From: SH-MAG3 sp036374995
Lineage (GTDB): Bacteria > Gemmatimonadota > Gemmatimonadetes > Longimicrobiales > RSA9
Direction of reading: 5' to 3'
NCBI GenBank assembly: GCA_036374995.1
Contig: DASUSS010000013.1
Location: 1 to 64,000, forward strand
DNA length: 64,000 nucleotides
Numbering within the stretch: position 1 is the first letter of the stretch; the number at the start of each line of letters is the position of its first letter. The notes beneath the pieces were generated by a model. That model worked only from the letters and a program-made list of their open reading frames with translations. It had not been told where the DNA came from and searched no databases. Below are positions 36,922 through 45,912 of the stretch, in pieces. The translations under genes were made by a program, and so were the position numbers.

Positions 36922-37010
36922 CGGCCTTGCGTCACGCGGCCTCCGGGCCCTAATCTGAAATCTCCTCGCCCCGTCATATCCATCAATTCCTGCCGTGAGA
37001 GGCGCAACCC

Positions 37011-38168
37011 ATGACGACCTCGCGCAGAGGCTTCGTCCGCACCGCGGTCATTGCCGGGACCGCTGTCGGCATCGGCTTCGATCCCCTGTCCGCCCGTCGC
37101 ACGGAGCCCGGGACCGTCGGGCTCCAGCCCCGCGACGCGCACCGGAGGAAGATCCGTCTCCTCATCCTGGGCGGCACCGGCTTCATCGGCCCGCACCAGG
37201 TCCGCTACGCACTCGAGCGTGGCCACGAAGTCACGATCTTCAACCGCGGCCGCAGCGCGCCGGGGATGTTCCCGGGCGTCGAGGAGCTGATCGGCGACCG
37301 CGCCGCGGCCGACTACTCCGCGCTGCGGGGCCGGACCTGGGACGCCGTGATCGACAACTCGGCCTCCTCCGCCACGGCGCCGCAATGGGTACGGGAAGCG
37401 GGCGCGGTGCTGCGCGATGCCACGGCACAGTACCTCTTCATCTCGACGCGATCCGTCTTCCGCGACCTGAGCGGAATACCCGCAACGGTCGACGCTCCGC
37501 TGTGGACGCCCGAGACGTACCCGAACTGGAGCGAAGGGCGGCCGTATCCCTACGGGCTGGCGAAGGCGCTGGCCGAAGGTGAGGCCCGCCGCGCGTTCGG
37601 CGACCGGCTCACGATCGTGCGACCCGGGCTGATCGTGGGTCCGGGCGACAACACCGACCGCTTCACGTACTGGCCGGCGCGCATCGATCGCGGTGGCGAG
37701 ATCCTCGCCCCGGGCGACGGTTCGGATCGGGTCCAGGTGATCGACGTGCGTGATCTGTGCGACTGGTGCATACGCCTCGCCGAGCAGCGCACGTTCGGCA
37801 CGTTCATGGGCCTCGGCCCACTGAACGGTCGCTCGATGGCCGAGATGCTGTACGGCATTGCCGCAGTCACGGCGACGCCGCTGTCCTGGACGTGGGTGCC
37901 CTACGAGTTCCTGCAGCAGCATCGCGTGCGGCCGTACGCGGAGATGCCGGTGTGGCGTCCACCGACGCCCGGGTTCGAGGGATTTGCGCGCTTCGATCTC
38001 ACTCGCGAGGTCGACGCGGGACTGACGTATCGCACGCTCGCCGATACCGCGAGCGCGACGCTCGAGTATCACTACTCGCGGCCCGCCGAACGACAGGCGG
38101 CGCTGCGCGCGGGGCTGACGCCGGACAGGGAGGCGGAAGTGCTGCGCGCCTGGCACGCATCGGGATGA
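37011..38168 (+). CDS. NAD-dependent epimerase/dehydratase-like protein with Tat signal
   Basis: A 385-residue extended-SDR fold protein. The NAD-binding motif LLILGGTGFIGPHQ comes at about residues 49-62, later than usual, because an N-terminal twin-arginine signal (TSRRGFVRTAVIAGTA) and linker precede it. The catalytic YxxxK is YGLAK in YPYGLAKALAEGEARR. The body resembles atypical SDRs of the isoflavone-reductase/epimerase type. Tat export of a folded, cofactor-loaded SDR is plausible. Its TGA overlaps the ATG of the large LuxR regulator. Confidence 0.85.
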   Translation: MTTSRRGFVRTAVIAGTAVGIGFDPLSARRTEPGTVGLQPRDAHRRKIRLLILGGTGFIGPHQVRYALERGHEVTIFNRGRSAPGMFPGVEELIGDRAAADYSALRGRTWDAVIDNSASSATAPQWVREAGAVLRDATAQYLFISTRSVFRDLSGIPATVDAPLWTPETYPNWSEGRPYPYGLAKALAEGEARRAFGDRLTIVRPGLIVGPGDNTDRFTYWPARIDRGGEILAPGDGSDRVQVIDVRDLCDWCIRLAEQRTFGTFMGLGPLNGRSMAEMLYGIAAVTATPLSWTWVPYEFLQQHRVRPYAEMPVWRPPTPGFEGFARFDLTREVDAGLTYRTLADTASATLEYHYSRPAERQAALRAGLTPDREAEVLRAWHASG

Positions 38169-41161
38169 GACCGCCGGAGGCGGAATCGGCGCTGGCGCAG
38201 CCGCCGCTGATCGGCCGCGACGACGATCTCGCCGCACTGCTGCCCCGACTCGCCGCTGCCGCACGTGGCGCCGGCGGGACCATCGTCCTCGCCGGTGAGG
38301 GTGGTGTCGGCAAGACGCGCCTCGCGGAAGTGTTTGCCGATGAAGCGCACCGCCGCGGATTCCGCGTCGCCGCCGGCCGCGCGTTCCCCGTCGAGAGCGG
38401 CGTGCCCTACGCGCTGTTCGCAGATGCGTTCATGCCCGTCATCCGTGAGCTGGAGCCCACCGCGCTGGCGACACTCACGCGCGGCGCGGACGCCGAACTG
38501 TCCGTCGTGCTGCCTGCGCTCGGCGCGGCATCACGACCGCAATCCGATGATCCCTCGGAGTTGCGCAGCCGCCTGCTCTGGACGGTCGCCGAGTTCGTCC
38601 GCGCGCTGTCGCAGCGACAGCCGCTACTGCTGCTGCTCGATGACCTGCACTGGGCAGACCTGTCCTCGCTCGAGCTGCTCCATTTCCTCGCGCGCCACAG
38701 CACCGACGCGCGCGTTCTCATCGTATGTACGTGGAACGAGACGGAACGCGGCCGGCGCCCGGAGCTCCGCTCGATCGAGCAGTCGCTCCTGTCGCTCGGT
38801 GTGGCGCACGTACACACGGTGCGGCCGCTGACGCGCGAGGAGACCGACGAGCTGGTGCGGCGCGCATTCGCCACGGACGAGACCGTCACGCGGGACTTCG
38901 CCGGCCTGCTCTACGGCTGGACGCGCGGCAACGTATTCTTCCTGCGCGAGACGCTCCAGTCGCTCGTCGAGTCGGGCCGGCTGCACCGGCGCGCGGATGG
39001 TCAGTGGCTGGGCTGGGAGCTCGCAGAGCTGGAGCTGCCCGGAACCATTCGCGATGCGATCGTCTCGCGGCTGGACCGGCTGAGCGAGTCCGCACGGATC
39101 GTAGCGGAAGCCGCCGCCGTGATCGGCACGCGCGTCGAGCACGAGCTGCTCGGCGAGGTGGTGCCGCTCCTGGGGAACCAGCTGCTGAATGCGATCGACG
39201 AGCTGCGCCGGTTGCACATTCTCCTCGAGTCGACGCCTGGCGCGGAGCTGCGCTACGACTTCGCGCACCCGCTGTTGCGCCAGGTGCTCTACGCCGAGCT
39301 CGGCGCTGCCCGCTGCCGGTCCGTGCATGCGACGATCTCCCAGGTGCTCGAGCAGCGCTACGGCGTCGATGCCGCCGCACACGCGGCCGAGCTCGCGCTC
39401 CACTTCGCGCGTGCCGCCGCCGGGCCGCTCCAGCCGAAGGCCGTGCAGTACCTGCACATCGCGGGACGACAGGCGCTCGAGCGGTTCGCCGACCGCGAGG
39501 CAGTCGAGTACCTGCGGCTCGCGCGCGACGGCTGGACGGCCGAGTCGGGAGTGCCGCTGACCGCGCTGCTGTCCGATCTCGCACGCGCTCACCTCCGGCT
39601 GGGCGAGTCGGACGCCGCCATTGCACTGTGGCGCGAGGCGCTGCCCGCGCAGATCACGCCCGAATCCGCACCTGCCGCCGCCGCGCTGCACCGCAGGCTC
39701 GGCCAGGCGTTCTACTGGAGCGGTCGCTATACCGAAGCGCTCGAGCATTACAGCACCGGAATCCGCATCATTGCCGGCGCCCGCACCGGCCAGCCGGAGG
39801 CCGTGCTGCGACTCTCGGCCGGCGTGTGCCTGCAGGAGCTCGGCCGCGCGGACGAGGCGAAGCAGGAGATCGAGGAAGCTCGCCGCATCGCCGGAGAGAC
39901 GGGCGATATTGCACTGCTCGCGCGAGCACACCGCGCGCTCCTCCTGCTGCACATCTGGATCGGTCCCCCCGATGAAGCGCGGTCGCACGGCGCGCGCGCG
40001 GCTCAGCTCGCACGGGAAGCGGGCGATGTCTCGACCGAGTTCTTCTCCGAGTGGGGCCTCGCCGTGCTCGAGGGCCTGACGGGCCATGTCGATGCAATGG
40101 CCCGCCACCTCGCCGTCACCGAACGCATCGCGGATCAGCGCCGCTCGCCGCTCCTGCGGCTGTGGACGGACGAGCTGTCGATCGAGCTGGCTGCTGCACT
40201 CGGCGAATGGGATCGCGGTATCGCCATAGGTGAGCGCGCGATCGGTCTCGCCCGCTCGCTCAACCAGCGCACGCTCCTCCCGCGCCTGCTCGTCTGGACG
40301 TCACTGATCTACCTCGGTCGCGGTGATTCCGAGCGCGCGAAGGCCTACATCGATGAGGCGTGGAGCGTCAGCGGCGCCGACGCCGTCGGGGACGGCGCAT
40401 TCGACGTGCATTCCGTGGTCCCGGCGCACATCGGACGAGCCGCACACCACCTCGTCGCCCGCGAGTTCGCCGAGGCGATCCGCGTTTGTGAGCGCGGGCT
40501 CGCCATCGCGGACCGCACCGGATACGCGTTCTGGGCAATGCATCGCCTGCTGCCGATCCTCGCGGAGGCGCACTGCCACCTCTGGGATGTCGAGGGTGCG
40601 CTCCGCATCGAGCAGCGCATTCGCAGCGATGCCCAGCGCCTCGGCCATCGCGTCGGACTCGCATGGGCGGACAGCTGCCGGGCACTCGCCGTGTGGCTCG
40701 GCGGCGATCCCGCCGGTGCGATCCGGCTCATTCGCGACGCCTGCGCTGCACTCGAGGCGATTCCCATGCTCCCCGACGCCGCTCGACTCCGCCGCCAGCT
40801 CGCCGGGCGCCTCGCCGAAACCGGCGACCGCGACGGCGCTCTCGCCGAGCTGCGCCGTGTGCATGACATCTTCGCGCGACTCGGCGCCGAGTCGGAGCTC
40901 AGCAAGGCACGCGGTATGTTCCGCGAGATCGGCGCGAAGCCCCCCGCGCGGTCCGTCGCCGCCGGCACCGAGGGCCTCACCTCCCGCGAGATCGAGATTG
41001 CACGGATGGTCGCCGATCGCAAATCGAACAAGGCCATCGGAAAGGCGCTCGACATCTCACCGCGCACCGTGAGCACTCACCTGAGCAACATCTTCCGCAA
41101 GCTCGAGGTCGGCTCGCGTGGCGAGCTGGCCGATTACGTGCGCCGTCACGGCGTCGAGTGA
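38165..41161 (+). CDS. Large LuxR-family regulator with AAA ATPase domain
   Basis: A 998-residue MalT/LAL-type regulator starting at ATG 38165 inside the upstream stop. N-terminal ATPase: Walker A AGEGGVGKT (residues 43-51) and Walker B LLLLDDLHWAD. The middle 500 residues are helical TPR-like repeats (LRLARDGWTAESGVPL, HRRLGQAFYWSGRYTEALEH, RLGQ-type). The last 65 residues form the LuxR HTH: LTSREIEIARMVADRKSNKA, then SPRTVSTHLSNIFRKLEV. It should act as a ligand- and ATP-controlled activator. Coupling to the epimerase gene suggests a shared function. A terminator overlaps its stop codon. Confidence 0.93.
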   Translation: MRPPEAESALAQPPLIGRDDDLAALLPRLAAAARGAGGTIVLAGEGGVGKTRLAEVFADEAHRRGFRVAAGRAFPVESGVPYALFADAFMPVIRELEPTALATLTRGADAELSVVLPALGAASRPQSDDPSELRSRLLWTVAEFVRALSQRQPLLLLLDDLHWADLSSLELLHFLARHSTDARVLIVCTWNETERGRRPELRSIEQSLLSLGVAHVHTVRPLTREETDELVRRAFATDETVTRDFAGLLYGWTRGNVFFLRETLQSLVESGRLHRRADGQWLGWELAELELPGTIRDAIVSRLDRLSESARIVAEAAAVIGTRVEHELLGEVVPLLGNQLLNAIDELRRLHILLESTPGAELRYDFAHPLLRQVLYAELGAARCRSVHATISQVLEQRYGVDAAAHAAELALHFARAAAGPLQPKAVQYLHIAGRQALERFADREAVEYLRLARDGWTAESGVPLTALLSDLARAHLRLGESDAAIALWREALPAQITPESAPAAAALHRRLGQAFYWSGRYTEALEHYSTGIRIIAGARTGQPEAVLRLSAGVCLQELGRADEAKQEIEEARRIAGETGDIALLARAHRALLLLHIWIGPPDEARSHGARAAQLAREAGDVSTEFFSEWGLAVLEGLTGHVDAMARHLAVTERIADQRRSPLLRLWTDELSIELAAALGEWDRGIAIGERAIGLARSLNQRTLLPRLLVWTSLIYLGRGDSERAKAYIDEAWSVSGADAVGDGAFDVHSVVPAHIGRAAHHLVAREFAEAIRVCERGLAIADRTGYAFWAMHRLLPILAEAHCHLWDVEGALRIEQRIRSDAQRLGHRVGLAWADSCRALAVWLGGDPAGAIRLIRDACAALEAIPMLPDAARLRRQLAGRLAETGDRDGALAELRRVHDIFARLGAESELSKARGMFREIGAKPPARSVAAGTEGLTSREIEIARMVADRKSNKAIGKALDISPRTVSTHLSNIFRKLEVGSRGELADYVRRHGVE

Positions 41162-41171
41162 CGCGTTTTTT
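41144..41171 (+). terminator. Intrinsic terminator at the LuxR-regulator stop
   Basis: CGTCAC (41144-41149) pairs with GTGACG (41158-41163) over an 8-nt loop, followed by CG and TTTTTT. The stop codon lies in the 3' arm. It likely ends the epimerase/LuxR operon. Confidence 0.65.
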
Positions 41172-41298
41172 CCAGACTGGCCCGGCCCTCGAGCTGACGG
41201 CCTAAGTTTCATCACTGCAAACATTTAATCTCCGCCACGGCATGCGGCTTGCCCTTTCCTTCCGTGCGGTGCTGACGACGGAGTGATGACTGAACCGC

Positions 41299-41330
41299 CG
41301 GGCGCCCTGGCTCGCAGGCCGGGAGCGCCC
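41299..41330. other. Long GC-rich hairpin of unknown role
   Basis: GGGCGCCCTGGC can pair with GCCGGGAGCGCCC across the loop TCGCAG, with one bulged A and one G-T pair. It lies about 30 bp upstream of the lipoprotein start at 41360. No T-tract follows, so it is not a classic terminator. It may be a 5'-UTR structure. Confidence 0.4.
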
Positions 41331-41359
41331 GTCGCGTCTTAGGGAAAGGGTGGTTCCTT

Positions 41360-41749
41360 ATGTTCGTTCTCAGGCGGAGCGCGCTGGCCCTCGCGGCCGC
41401 AGCGCTCACGGCGGGCGGATGCGCCACTGGTTACGAGACGGCGCGGAGCGAGATGCGGGAGGAGGGCCCGGCCACGATCGAGGTGACGAATCACAACTGG
41501 TCGGACATGAACATCTATCTCGTTGTCGACGGCATGCGTCAGCGGCTCGGGACCGTGATGAGCCAGAATCGGCAGACGTTCAAGGTCCCTGCGCATGCGC
41601 TGGCGACAGCCGGCCGGGTCCAGCTCCTCGCGGATCCGATCGGCTCGAATCGGGCGTACCTGTCGTCGCCGCTGTTGCTCAGGCTGGGGCAGCAGGTCCA
41701 GTGGCAGCTGGAGAACTCGATTCAGCTGTCCAGTCTGCTGGTCCGATAG
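41360..41749 (+). CDS. Small lipoprotein of unknown function
   Basis: A 129-residue protein with a lipoprotein signal peptide (lipobox LTAGGC, about residues 17-22). The mature part has beta-strand character: TIEVTNHNWSDMNIYLVVDG, then RLGTVMSQNRQTFKVPAH, a pattern resembling small envelope beta-sandwich proteins. It starts after a GGGAAAGGG stretch. Its 3' end overlaps the converging ICMT-like gene by 71 bp. No enzyme motif. Confidence 0.75.
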   Translation: MFVLRRSALALAAAALTAGGCATGYETARSEMREEGPATIEVTNHNWSDMNIYLVVDGMRQRLGTVMSQNRQTFKVPAHALATAGRVQLLADPIGSNRAYLSSPLLLRLGQQVQWQLENSIQLSSLLVR

Positions 41750-42332
41750 CGGCTGCACTCCCGTCGCTGCGCGGGCGCAGCCGGGGCACGAATCGTCCCG
41801 TGCGACGGGTGTAGCGGGCATACTGCGCGCCGAGGCGCGATGTGAGCAGGCGTCGCTCCTCACGCCGTGCGGTGCGGAACAGCTGTAGGGTGCCGATCGC
41901 CAGCAGCGCGAGCGTCCCGGCATGCGGCAGCGCCGCGGCCGCGCCGGCGAGCATCAGGATGAACGCGGTGTAGAATGGGTGCCGGATTCGCGAGTACGGC
42001 CCGCACGTGATGAGCCGTGGCGGCGTGTCCTCCTTCTGGTGCCACAGTGAGACCGGCGCGCGATGCACGCCGACCGTGCAACCGACGAGTCCGATCGCGA
42101 TCGCGAGCAGAGGAACGGCCGCGAGCGTGAGCACGGAGGCGACGCGCGGCGGGAGTGGTGCCGGTGATGCAGCACCCGTCAGTGCGCCGAGCACGAGCCC
42201 CGCGTCGGCGAAGAACGGTGCGGCGGTCAGCCACCACTCCCACGACAGGCGCCCCGGCCTGAAGAACGCGACCGGCAGCGCGCCGAGCAGCGCGAATGCA
42301 CACAGGCACAGCAACAGCGCTGCCGCGTCCAT
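41679..42332 (-). CDS. ICMT/phospholipid-type membrane methyltransferase
   Basis: A 217-residue integral membrane protein with about four to five helices. The methyltransferase signature is intact: CGPYSRIRHPFYTAFILML (RHPxY) and the later REERRLLTSRLGAQYARYTR (EE...Y). Known relatives methylate isoprenylcysteine, phospholipid head groups or small lipophilic metabolites. The ATG at 42332 overlaps the preceding stop (TGATG), placing it last in the seven-gene cluster. The final 30 residues run antisense to the 41360 lipoprotein gene and are probably not conserved. Confidence 0.82.
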   Translation of the reverse strand: MDAAALLLCLCAFALLGALPVAFFRPGRLSWEWWLTAAPFFADAGLVLGALTGAASPAPLPPRVASVLTLAAVPLLAIAIGLVGCTVGVHRAPVSLWHQKEDTPPRLITCGPYSRIRHPFYTAFILMLAGAAAALPHAGTLALLAIGTLQLFRTARREERRLLTSRLGAQYARYTRRTGRFVPRLRPRSDGSAAAIGPADWTAESSSPAATGPAAPA

Positions 42333-42871
42333 CAGGCCGCGATCCGGAACCCGTACTCGTACAGCAGCTCGCCGTACACACGTGCATCGGCGACCGCGAA
42401 CTGATCCATGACCGAGCGCAGGTCGACACGGCGGCGCTCGGCTTCGACCTGGAGCCAGTCCGCGACCCATGAGAGGTGACCCTTCTCGTCCTCGATCATC
42501 TGCTCGAGTGCGCCACGCACCGCCGCATGCGTGCCCGGGATGCGCGCATGCTGGATGAAGTGACGGAAGACTCGCCGCTCGAAGACCTGCGTCAATGCCA
42601 GCACCTGGAAGACGCTCGCGGGCGCACCCACGATGTGGGCGAGCCGACGCTGATAGGTATCGCGCAGCGGATGCGGCTCGCCACCCACCTCGAGGATCGT
42701 TTCCGTCCAGAGCTGGGCGTGCCGAACCTCCTCCGCACTGTGTCGCGTCAGATTCAGTGTCAGCTCGGGATCGCGCACGCGCTGCACCAGCTGCCCGAGC
42801 ACGAGCCCGCCGTGCAGCTCGGATGCACGGTAGAAGTTGAGCCGGCTCAGCTCCGTGGAATCGATCTGCAT
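42332..42871 (-). CDS. Ferritin-like di-iron protein
   Basis: A 179-residue four-helix-bundle protein with di-iron ligands in order: RASELHGGL (Glu), RHSAEEVRHAQLW (ExxH), TQVFERRVFRH (Glu) and MIEDEKGHLSW (ExxH). This is the full E/ExxH/E/ExxH set of ferritin-like oxygenases and hydroxylases. It follows the other di-iron gene by 15 bp with a GGGAGG site. The cluster context (ACP, amino-acid ligase) suggests oxidation of a carrier-bound substrate. Inferred only. Confidence 0.82.
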   Translation of the reverse strand: MQIDSTELSRLNFYRASELHGGLVLGQLVQRVRDPELTLNLTRHSAEEVRHAQLWTETILEVGGEPHPLRDTYQRRLAHIVGAPASVFQVLALTQVFERRVFRHFIQHARIPGTHAAVRGALEQMIEDEKGHLSWVADWLQVEAERRRVDLRSVMDQFAVADARVYGELLYEYGFRIAA

Positions 42872-42886
42872 GCTCGTACCCTCCCG

Positions 42887-43639
42887 TTAGTGGTCCAGCC
42901 CGGCCTTGAGGTGATCGATCAGACGGACGCCGCACAGTCGCTCGATGCGGCGCAGGAACGTGCGGAGCGCCAGAGGATCGCCGTGCATGGCGACCGGCAC
43001 GGGCCCCTGGAGCGGCTCCTCGCCGAAGTGGCGGAAGGCGGCGGCCGCGTCGAGCACGCGCGGGATCAGCGCGCGGTCCGCACGGATTCGTTTTGCGATC
43101 AGGTCCGACGCGCTCTGCGCGTGCCTCACCTCGTCATCGGCGATCACGCGCAGCAGCCGTTCCAACTGCGGCTCGAGCGACTGCTCGCTCAGCCGCCGGA
43201 AGAAATACGCGGCGAGGTGCTCGGACAGCATGAACTCGACGAGTCGGCCGATCAGCTCGTTTCCTGCGATCCGGACGACGGCCGCGGGCTCGCGGAGTGC
43301 GACGAGCTCGGCCTCGGTGATGGCCGGCTCGTAGTCGATCGCCTCGAGGTACAGGCGCAGTGCGTGGAAGTGCTTGAACCCCTCGTAGGCCTCGAGCGAG
43401 AAGCACACGCCCGCGTCGATGTCATCCCACGTGGCATGCATCAGGCGCGCGAGGTTGACCGGGTGGAACGACTCGATGAGTGCCGCCTGCCGCACGGCCG
43501 AGAGCACGTCCGGCGTACGCCGGGCCAGGGATCCGTCGATCCGGTCCCATGCGATGACGTCCGCCACGCTCCACGCCGCTCGCTCGGCGGCCGCGGCGTG
43601 GCGCGCGTATAGCGAATGCGGACGGGTCAGGCCGGGCAC
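42887..43639 (-). CDS. Di-iron oxygenase-like protein
   Basis: A 250-residue helical protein. The GTG at 43639 is well spaced from GGGAGG; a GTG at 43645 is too close to it. Likely metal ligands are in SLEAYEGFKHFHALRL, EFMLSEHLAAYFFRRL (ExH) and VIADDEVRHAQSASD (ExxH). The pattern fits the ferritin-like di-iron superfamily (AurF/CADD-type or acyl-ACP-desaturase-like), but subfamily is uncertain. It overlaps the ligase gene end by 13 bp, so it is cotranslated. Probably modifies an ACP-bound intermediate. Confidence 0.72.
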   Translation of the reverse strand: MPGLTRPHSLYARHAAAAERAAWSVADVIAWDRIDGSLARRTPDVLSAVRQAALIESFHPVNLARLMHATWDDIDAGVCFSLEAYEGFKHFHALRLYLEAIDYEPAITEAELVALREPAAVVRIAGNELIGRLVEFMLSEHLAAYFFRRLSEQSLEPQLERLLRVIADDEVRHAQSASDLIAKRIRADRALIPRVLDAAAAFRHFGEEPLQGPVPVAMHGDPLALRTFLRRIERLCGVRLIDHLKAGLDH

Positions 43640-44565
43640 GCGCACCTCCCGTCTGCGGGAGCCGGGATCCGCGCACGCGGTGCAGCCACTGCGAGCGGCC
43701 AGTCACACGCGTCGGGGCCGTGCTCGACCAGGACCGCGAGCACCCAGCGCTCCACGCCGAACGCGGCACAGCCCGTCGATGCCGCCGAGCCGTCCGCCAG
43801 GCGGATGTCGAATGCGTCGCCGAAGAACTGCGCGTGGTCATTGAATGACGCAGCCGCGATCGTGCGGCCGTCGCCGAGCGGAAGCAGCAGCTCGTGCTTC
43901 AGCGACCCGAGCCGCTGCATCAGTGCGCGGCCGCGCGCGCCTGCAGCGAAGAACGGGTCGCTTGCGGCGGCGATGCGGGCCCGCAGCCCGAGCCGCTCCG
44001 CGAATTGCCGTGCGGCTGCCATGTACGCCACACGGAACTCCTGAATGTCCGATCCGACACCCGCGCGCACCGCCTCCTGCATCGTGAACGACCAGCCGCG
44101 CTCCAACGGCTCGAACCGGCCCGACTCGTAGCGCCAGCAGGTGCCGCCAACGGAGATGCATTCCGTTCCGCTCAGCACGCGCCCCGACAGTGCGGCGTAG
44201 ACGTGGTAGCACACGGCCGGTTGGAGCGCGATCGGCGCCGGACGCAGCGCATCCAGCGCGCGCGTCTCTGGATCCCGCGCTTCCGCGATGCCCTCCAGCT
44301 CTGCTGCATCGCCCACGTGCGCAGCCGCGGTCAGCCACTGCGGAAACGAAGAGAAATATTCCGCTCGCGCGAGCGTGCCGAACGGCAGGGCTGGCGGCAC
44401 GTGCCACTCCTCGCCGCCGTCGGCCGAGCACAGCTCGCGCAGCGCCGCCGCGACGGCATCCCGCAGCCCCGCCGCGCTGCCGCGGAACGCCGTCAGACCC
44501 GGCGCGGGCTGCCACAGCTCACCCCGCCGCATCAGCTCGTGCGTGACCGTTGCCGCAGTGTGCAT
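43627..44565 (-). CDS. Amino acid:[carrier protein] ligase-like (class II aaRS fold)
   Basis: A protein of about 312 residues resembling the stand-alone aminoacyl-ACP ligases that derive from atypical seryl-tRNA synthetase and lack tRNA-binding parts. The Cys/Glu/Cys zinc set is visible: PAVCYHVYA, GTCWRYESG (also class II motif 2, RxE) and STGCAAFGVERW (with motif 3 GxxR). Such enzymes adenylate an amino acid and transfer it to a carrier-protein phosphopantetheine. The next gene upstream is an ACP. ATG 44565 overlaps its stop; ATG 44568 is the alternative. The amino acid is unknown; known relatives use Gly or Ala. Confidence 0.8.
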   Translation of the reverse strand: MHTAATVTHELMRRGELWQPAPGLTAFRGSAAGLRDAVAAALRELCSADGGEEWHVPPALPFGTLARAEYFSSFPQWLTAAAHVGDAAELEGIAEARDPETRALDALRPAPIALQPAVCYHVYAALSGRVLSGTECISVGGTCWRYESGRFEPLERGWSFTMQEAVRAGVGSDIQEFRVAYMAAARQFAERLGLRARIAAASDPFFAAGARGRALMQRLGSLKHELLLPLGDGRTIAAASFNDHAQFFGDAFDIRLADGSAASTGCAAFGVERWVLAVLVEHGPDACDWPLAVAAPRARIPAPADGRCACPA

Positions 44566-44807
44566 CATGCCTCCAGGAACGTACGCGCGATGCACTCGAC
44601 ATCGCGGAAATGGTCCATGCGGATCTGCTCGTCGGGGATGCGCCGACCGATCGCCTTCTCCGTCCACGCGATCAGACGCAGGACCCGCAGCGAGTCGATC
44701 AGCCCGCCCTCGAACAGCGGCGTGTCCGACCGGATCGTGACACCGGGCGGCGCGATGCGCCGGTTGATCCATGCGGTGGTCTCGCGCACGAACGCCTCCC
44801 GGGTCAT
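44565..44807 (-). CDS. Acyl carrier protein
   Basis: An 80-residue stand-alone carrier protein. The phosphopantetheine site is Ser39 in GGLIDSLRVLRL (DSL motif). The N-terminus is slightly long and the helix 3 region is FRDVECIARTF. Its ATG overlaps the reductase stop (ATGA) and its stop overlaps the ligase start, so it is cotranslated with both. It should carry the amino acid loaded by the ligase. Dissimilar from housekeeping AcpP, which is very acidic. Confidence 0.93.
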   Translation of the reverse strand: MTREAFVRETTAWINRRIAPPGVTIRSDTPLFEGGLIDSLRVLRLIAWTEKAIGRRIPDEQIRMDHFRDVECIARTFLEA

Positions 44808-45910
44808 GCTGCGCTCCGATCCGAGCCCCAGCGCGTCGCGATGAGGTACTCGACGACCCGACCCCAGTACGACTGCACCGGCACCGCGGCAGCACCGAGC
44901 ATGGCATCCGCGAGAGTGGAGTCGAACCGCTTCGGCAGGGCCAGCTGCGGCACGAAGTGCGACATCGAGCGTGTGATGGTGGTGAGACGAATGTCACCCG
45001 TCTCCTCGACGGAGCGCTCGAAGAGTCGATAGGTCCCGAGGTCGGTGAGGGCGGGCCGCAGAATTCCGCGACGGCGCCAGCAGGGATCGCGCGACCAGAT
45101 GTCGTATGCAATGTCGAGCAGGTCGCCGAGCGCTATCGCGCCGGATCCGGCGCACAGGTGGTAACTGCCCCCTATGGAACCGCTCGCGAACCCGAGCGCG
45201 ACGGTTCCCTTGATGACGTGCGCCGCAGTCACCAGATCCAGCGGCGTGTCAGCGCTGCCGGGCATCAGCGCACCGAGGCCCGCATGGATCACGCGCAGCG
45301 CGCGATGGGCTGCGTTGAACTGGGTTACGGCACCATGGACGTCATCACAGATGATGACGCTCGGCCGGACGATCACGTACGGCAGCCCGCTCGCGCGGAC
45401 GAGCAGCTCCGCCTCGTACTTCGACTGCTCGTAGCCGTTCACGAAGCCGGCCGTGCCGCTCAGCATCGATTCCGGAATCGCGCCGACGTGTCCACCGGCG
45501 ACGAACGCGGTGCTGACGTGCACGAATCGCTCGAGGTTCCAGCCGGCCACGAGGGCCAGCAGGTTGCCGGTACCCGCGGTGTTCACGGCCCGCGCATCCG
45601 CGAGCGCGCGAGAGAACGTGGTATCGGCCGCCGCGTGCACCACGGCCCGTACGCTGCGCGACAGACGGCCGCGAGTTGCGCTGTCGATGCCGAGGTCCGG
45701 CAGTGTCACATCGCCGATTACGGGCGTGATGCGTGTGGCCTCGGCTCCGGATCGGGCGAGCAGCACTCCGGCACTTCCGGGACTGCGCACTAGCGCGTGG
45801 ACGTGCACGTCGCGGTCGCTCTCCAGCAGCCGCCTCACGACTCCGCCACCGACGAGTCCGGTCGCGCCCGTGACGAGCACTGCGCGCGGCAGCCTGGTTC
45901 CGGGGGTCAT
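44804..45910 (-). CDS. Thioester-reductase-like NAD(P)-dependent SDR
   Basis: A 368-residue extended SDR. Rossmann motif VLVTGATGLVGGGVVRRLL, then the active site in FVHVSTAFVAGG and YEQSKYEAELLVR (YxxxK). The sequence style is that of the terminal reductase / male-sterility family that reduces ACP- or CoA-bound acyl thioesters to aldehydes or alcohols. It starts 2 bp after the KAS III gene (GGAGG, ATG at 45910) and overlaps the ACP gene. A reductive release of the ACP-bound product is the likely step. Confidence 0.82.
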   Translation of the reverse strand: MTPGTRLPRAVLVTGATGLVGGGVVRRLLESDRDVHVHALVRSPGSAGVLLARSGAEATRITPVIGDVTLPDLGIDSATRGRLSRSVRAVVHAAADTTFSRALADARAVNTAGTGNLLALVAGWNLERFVHVSTAFVAGGHVGAIPESMLSGTAGFVNGYEQSKYEAELLVRASGLPYVIVRPSVIICDDVHGAVTQFNAAHRALRVIHAGLGALMPGSADTPLDLVTAAHVIKGTVALGFASGSIGGSYHLCAGSGAIALGDLLDIAYDIWSRDPCWRRRGILRPALTDLGTYRLFERSVEETGDIRLTTITRSMSHFVPQLALPKRFDSTLADAMLGAAAVPVQSYWGRVVEYLIATRWGSDRSAA

Positions 45911-45912
45911 GG

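Noticed and set aside
36951..36962. TAATCTGAAATCT near the epimerase gene as a third palindromic repeat copy
   Set aside because: It shares only CTGAAATCT with the element ends and lacks the rest and any inverted partner.
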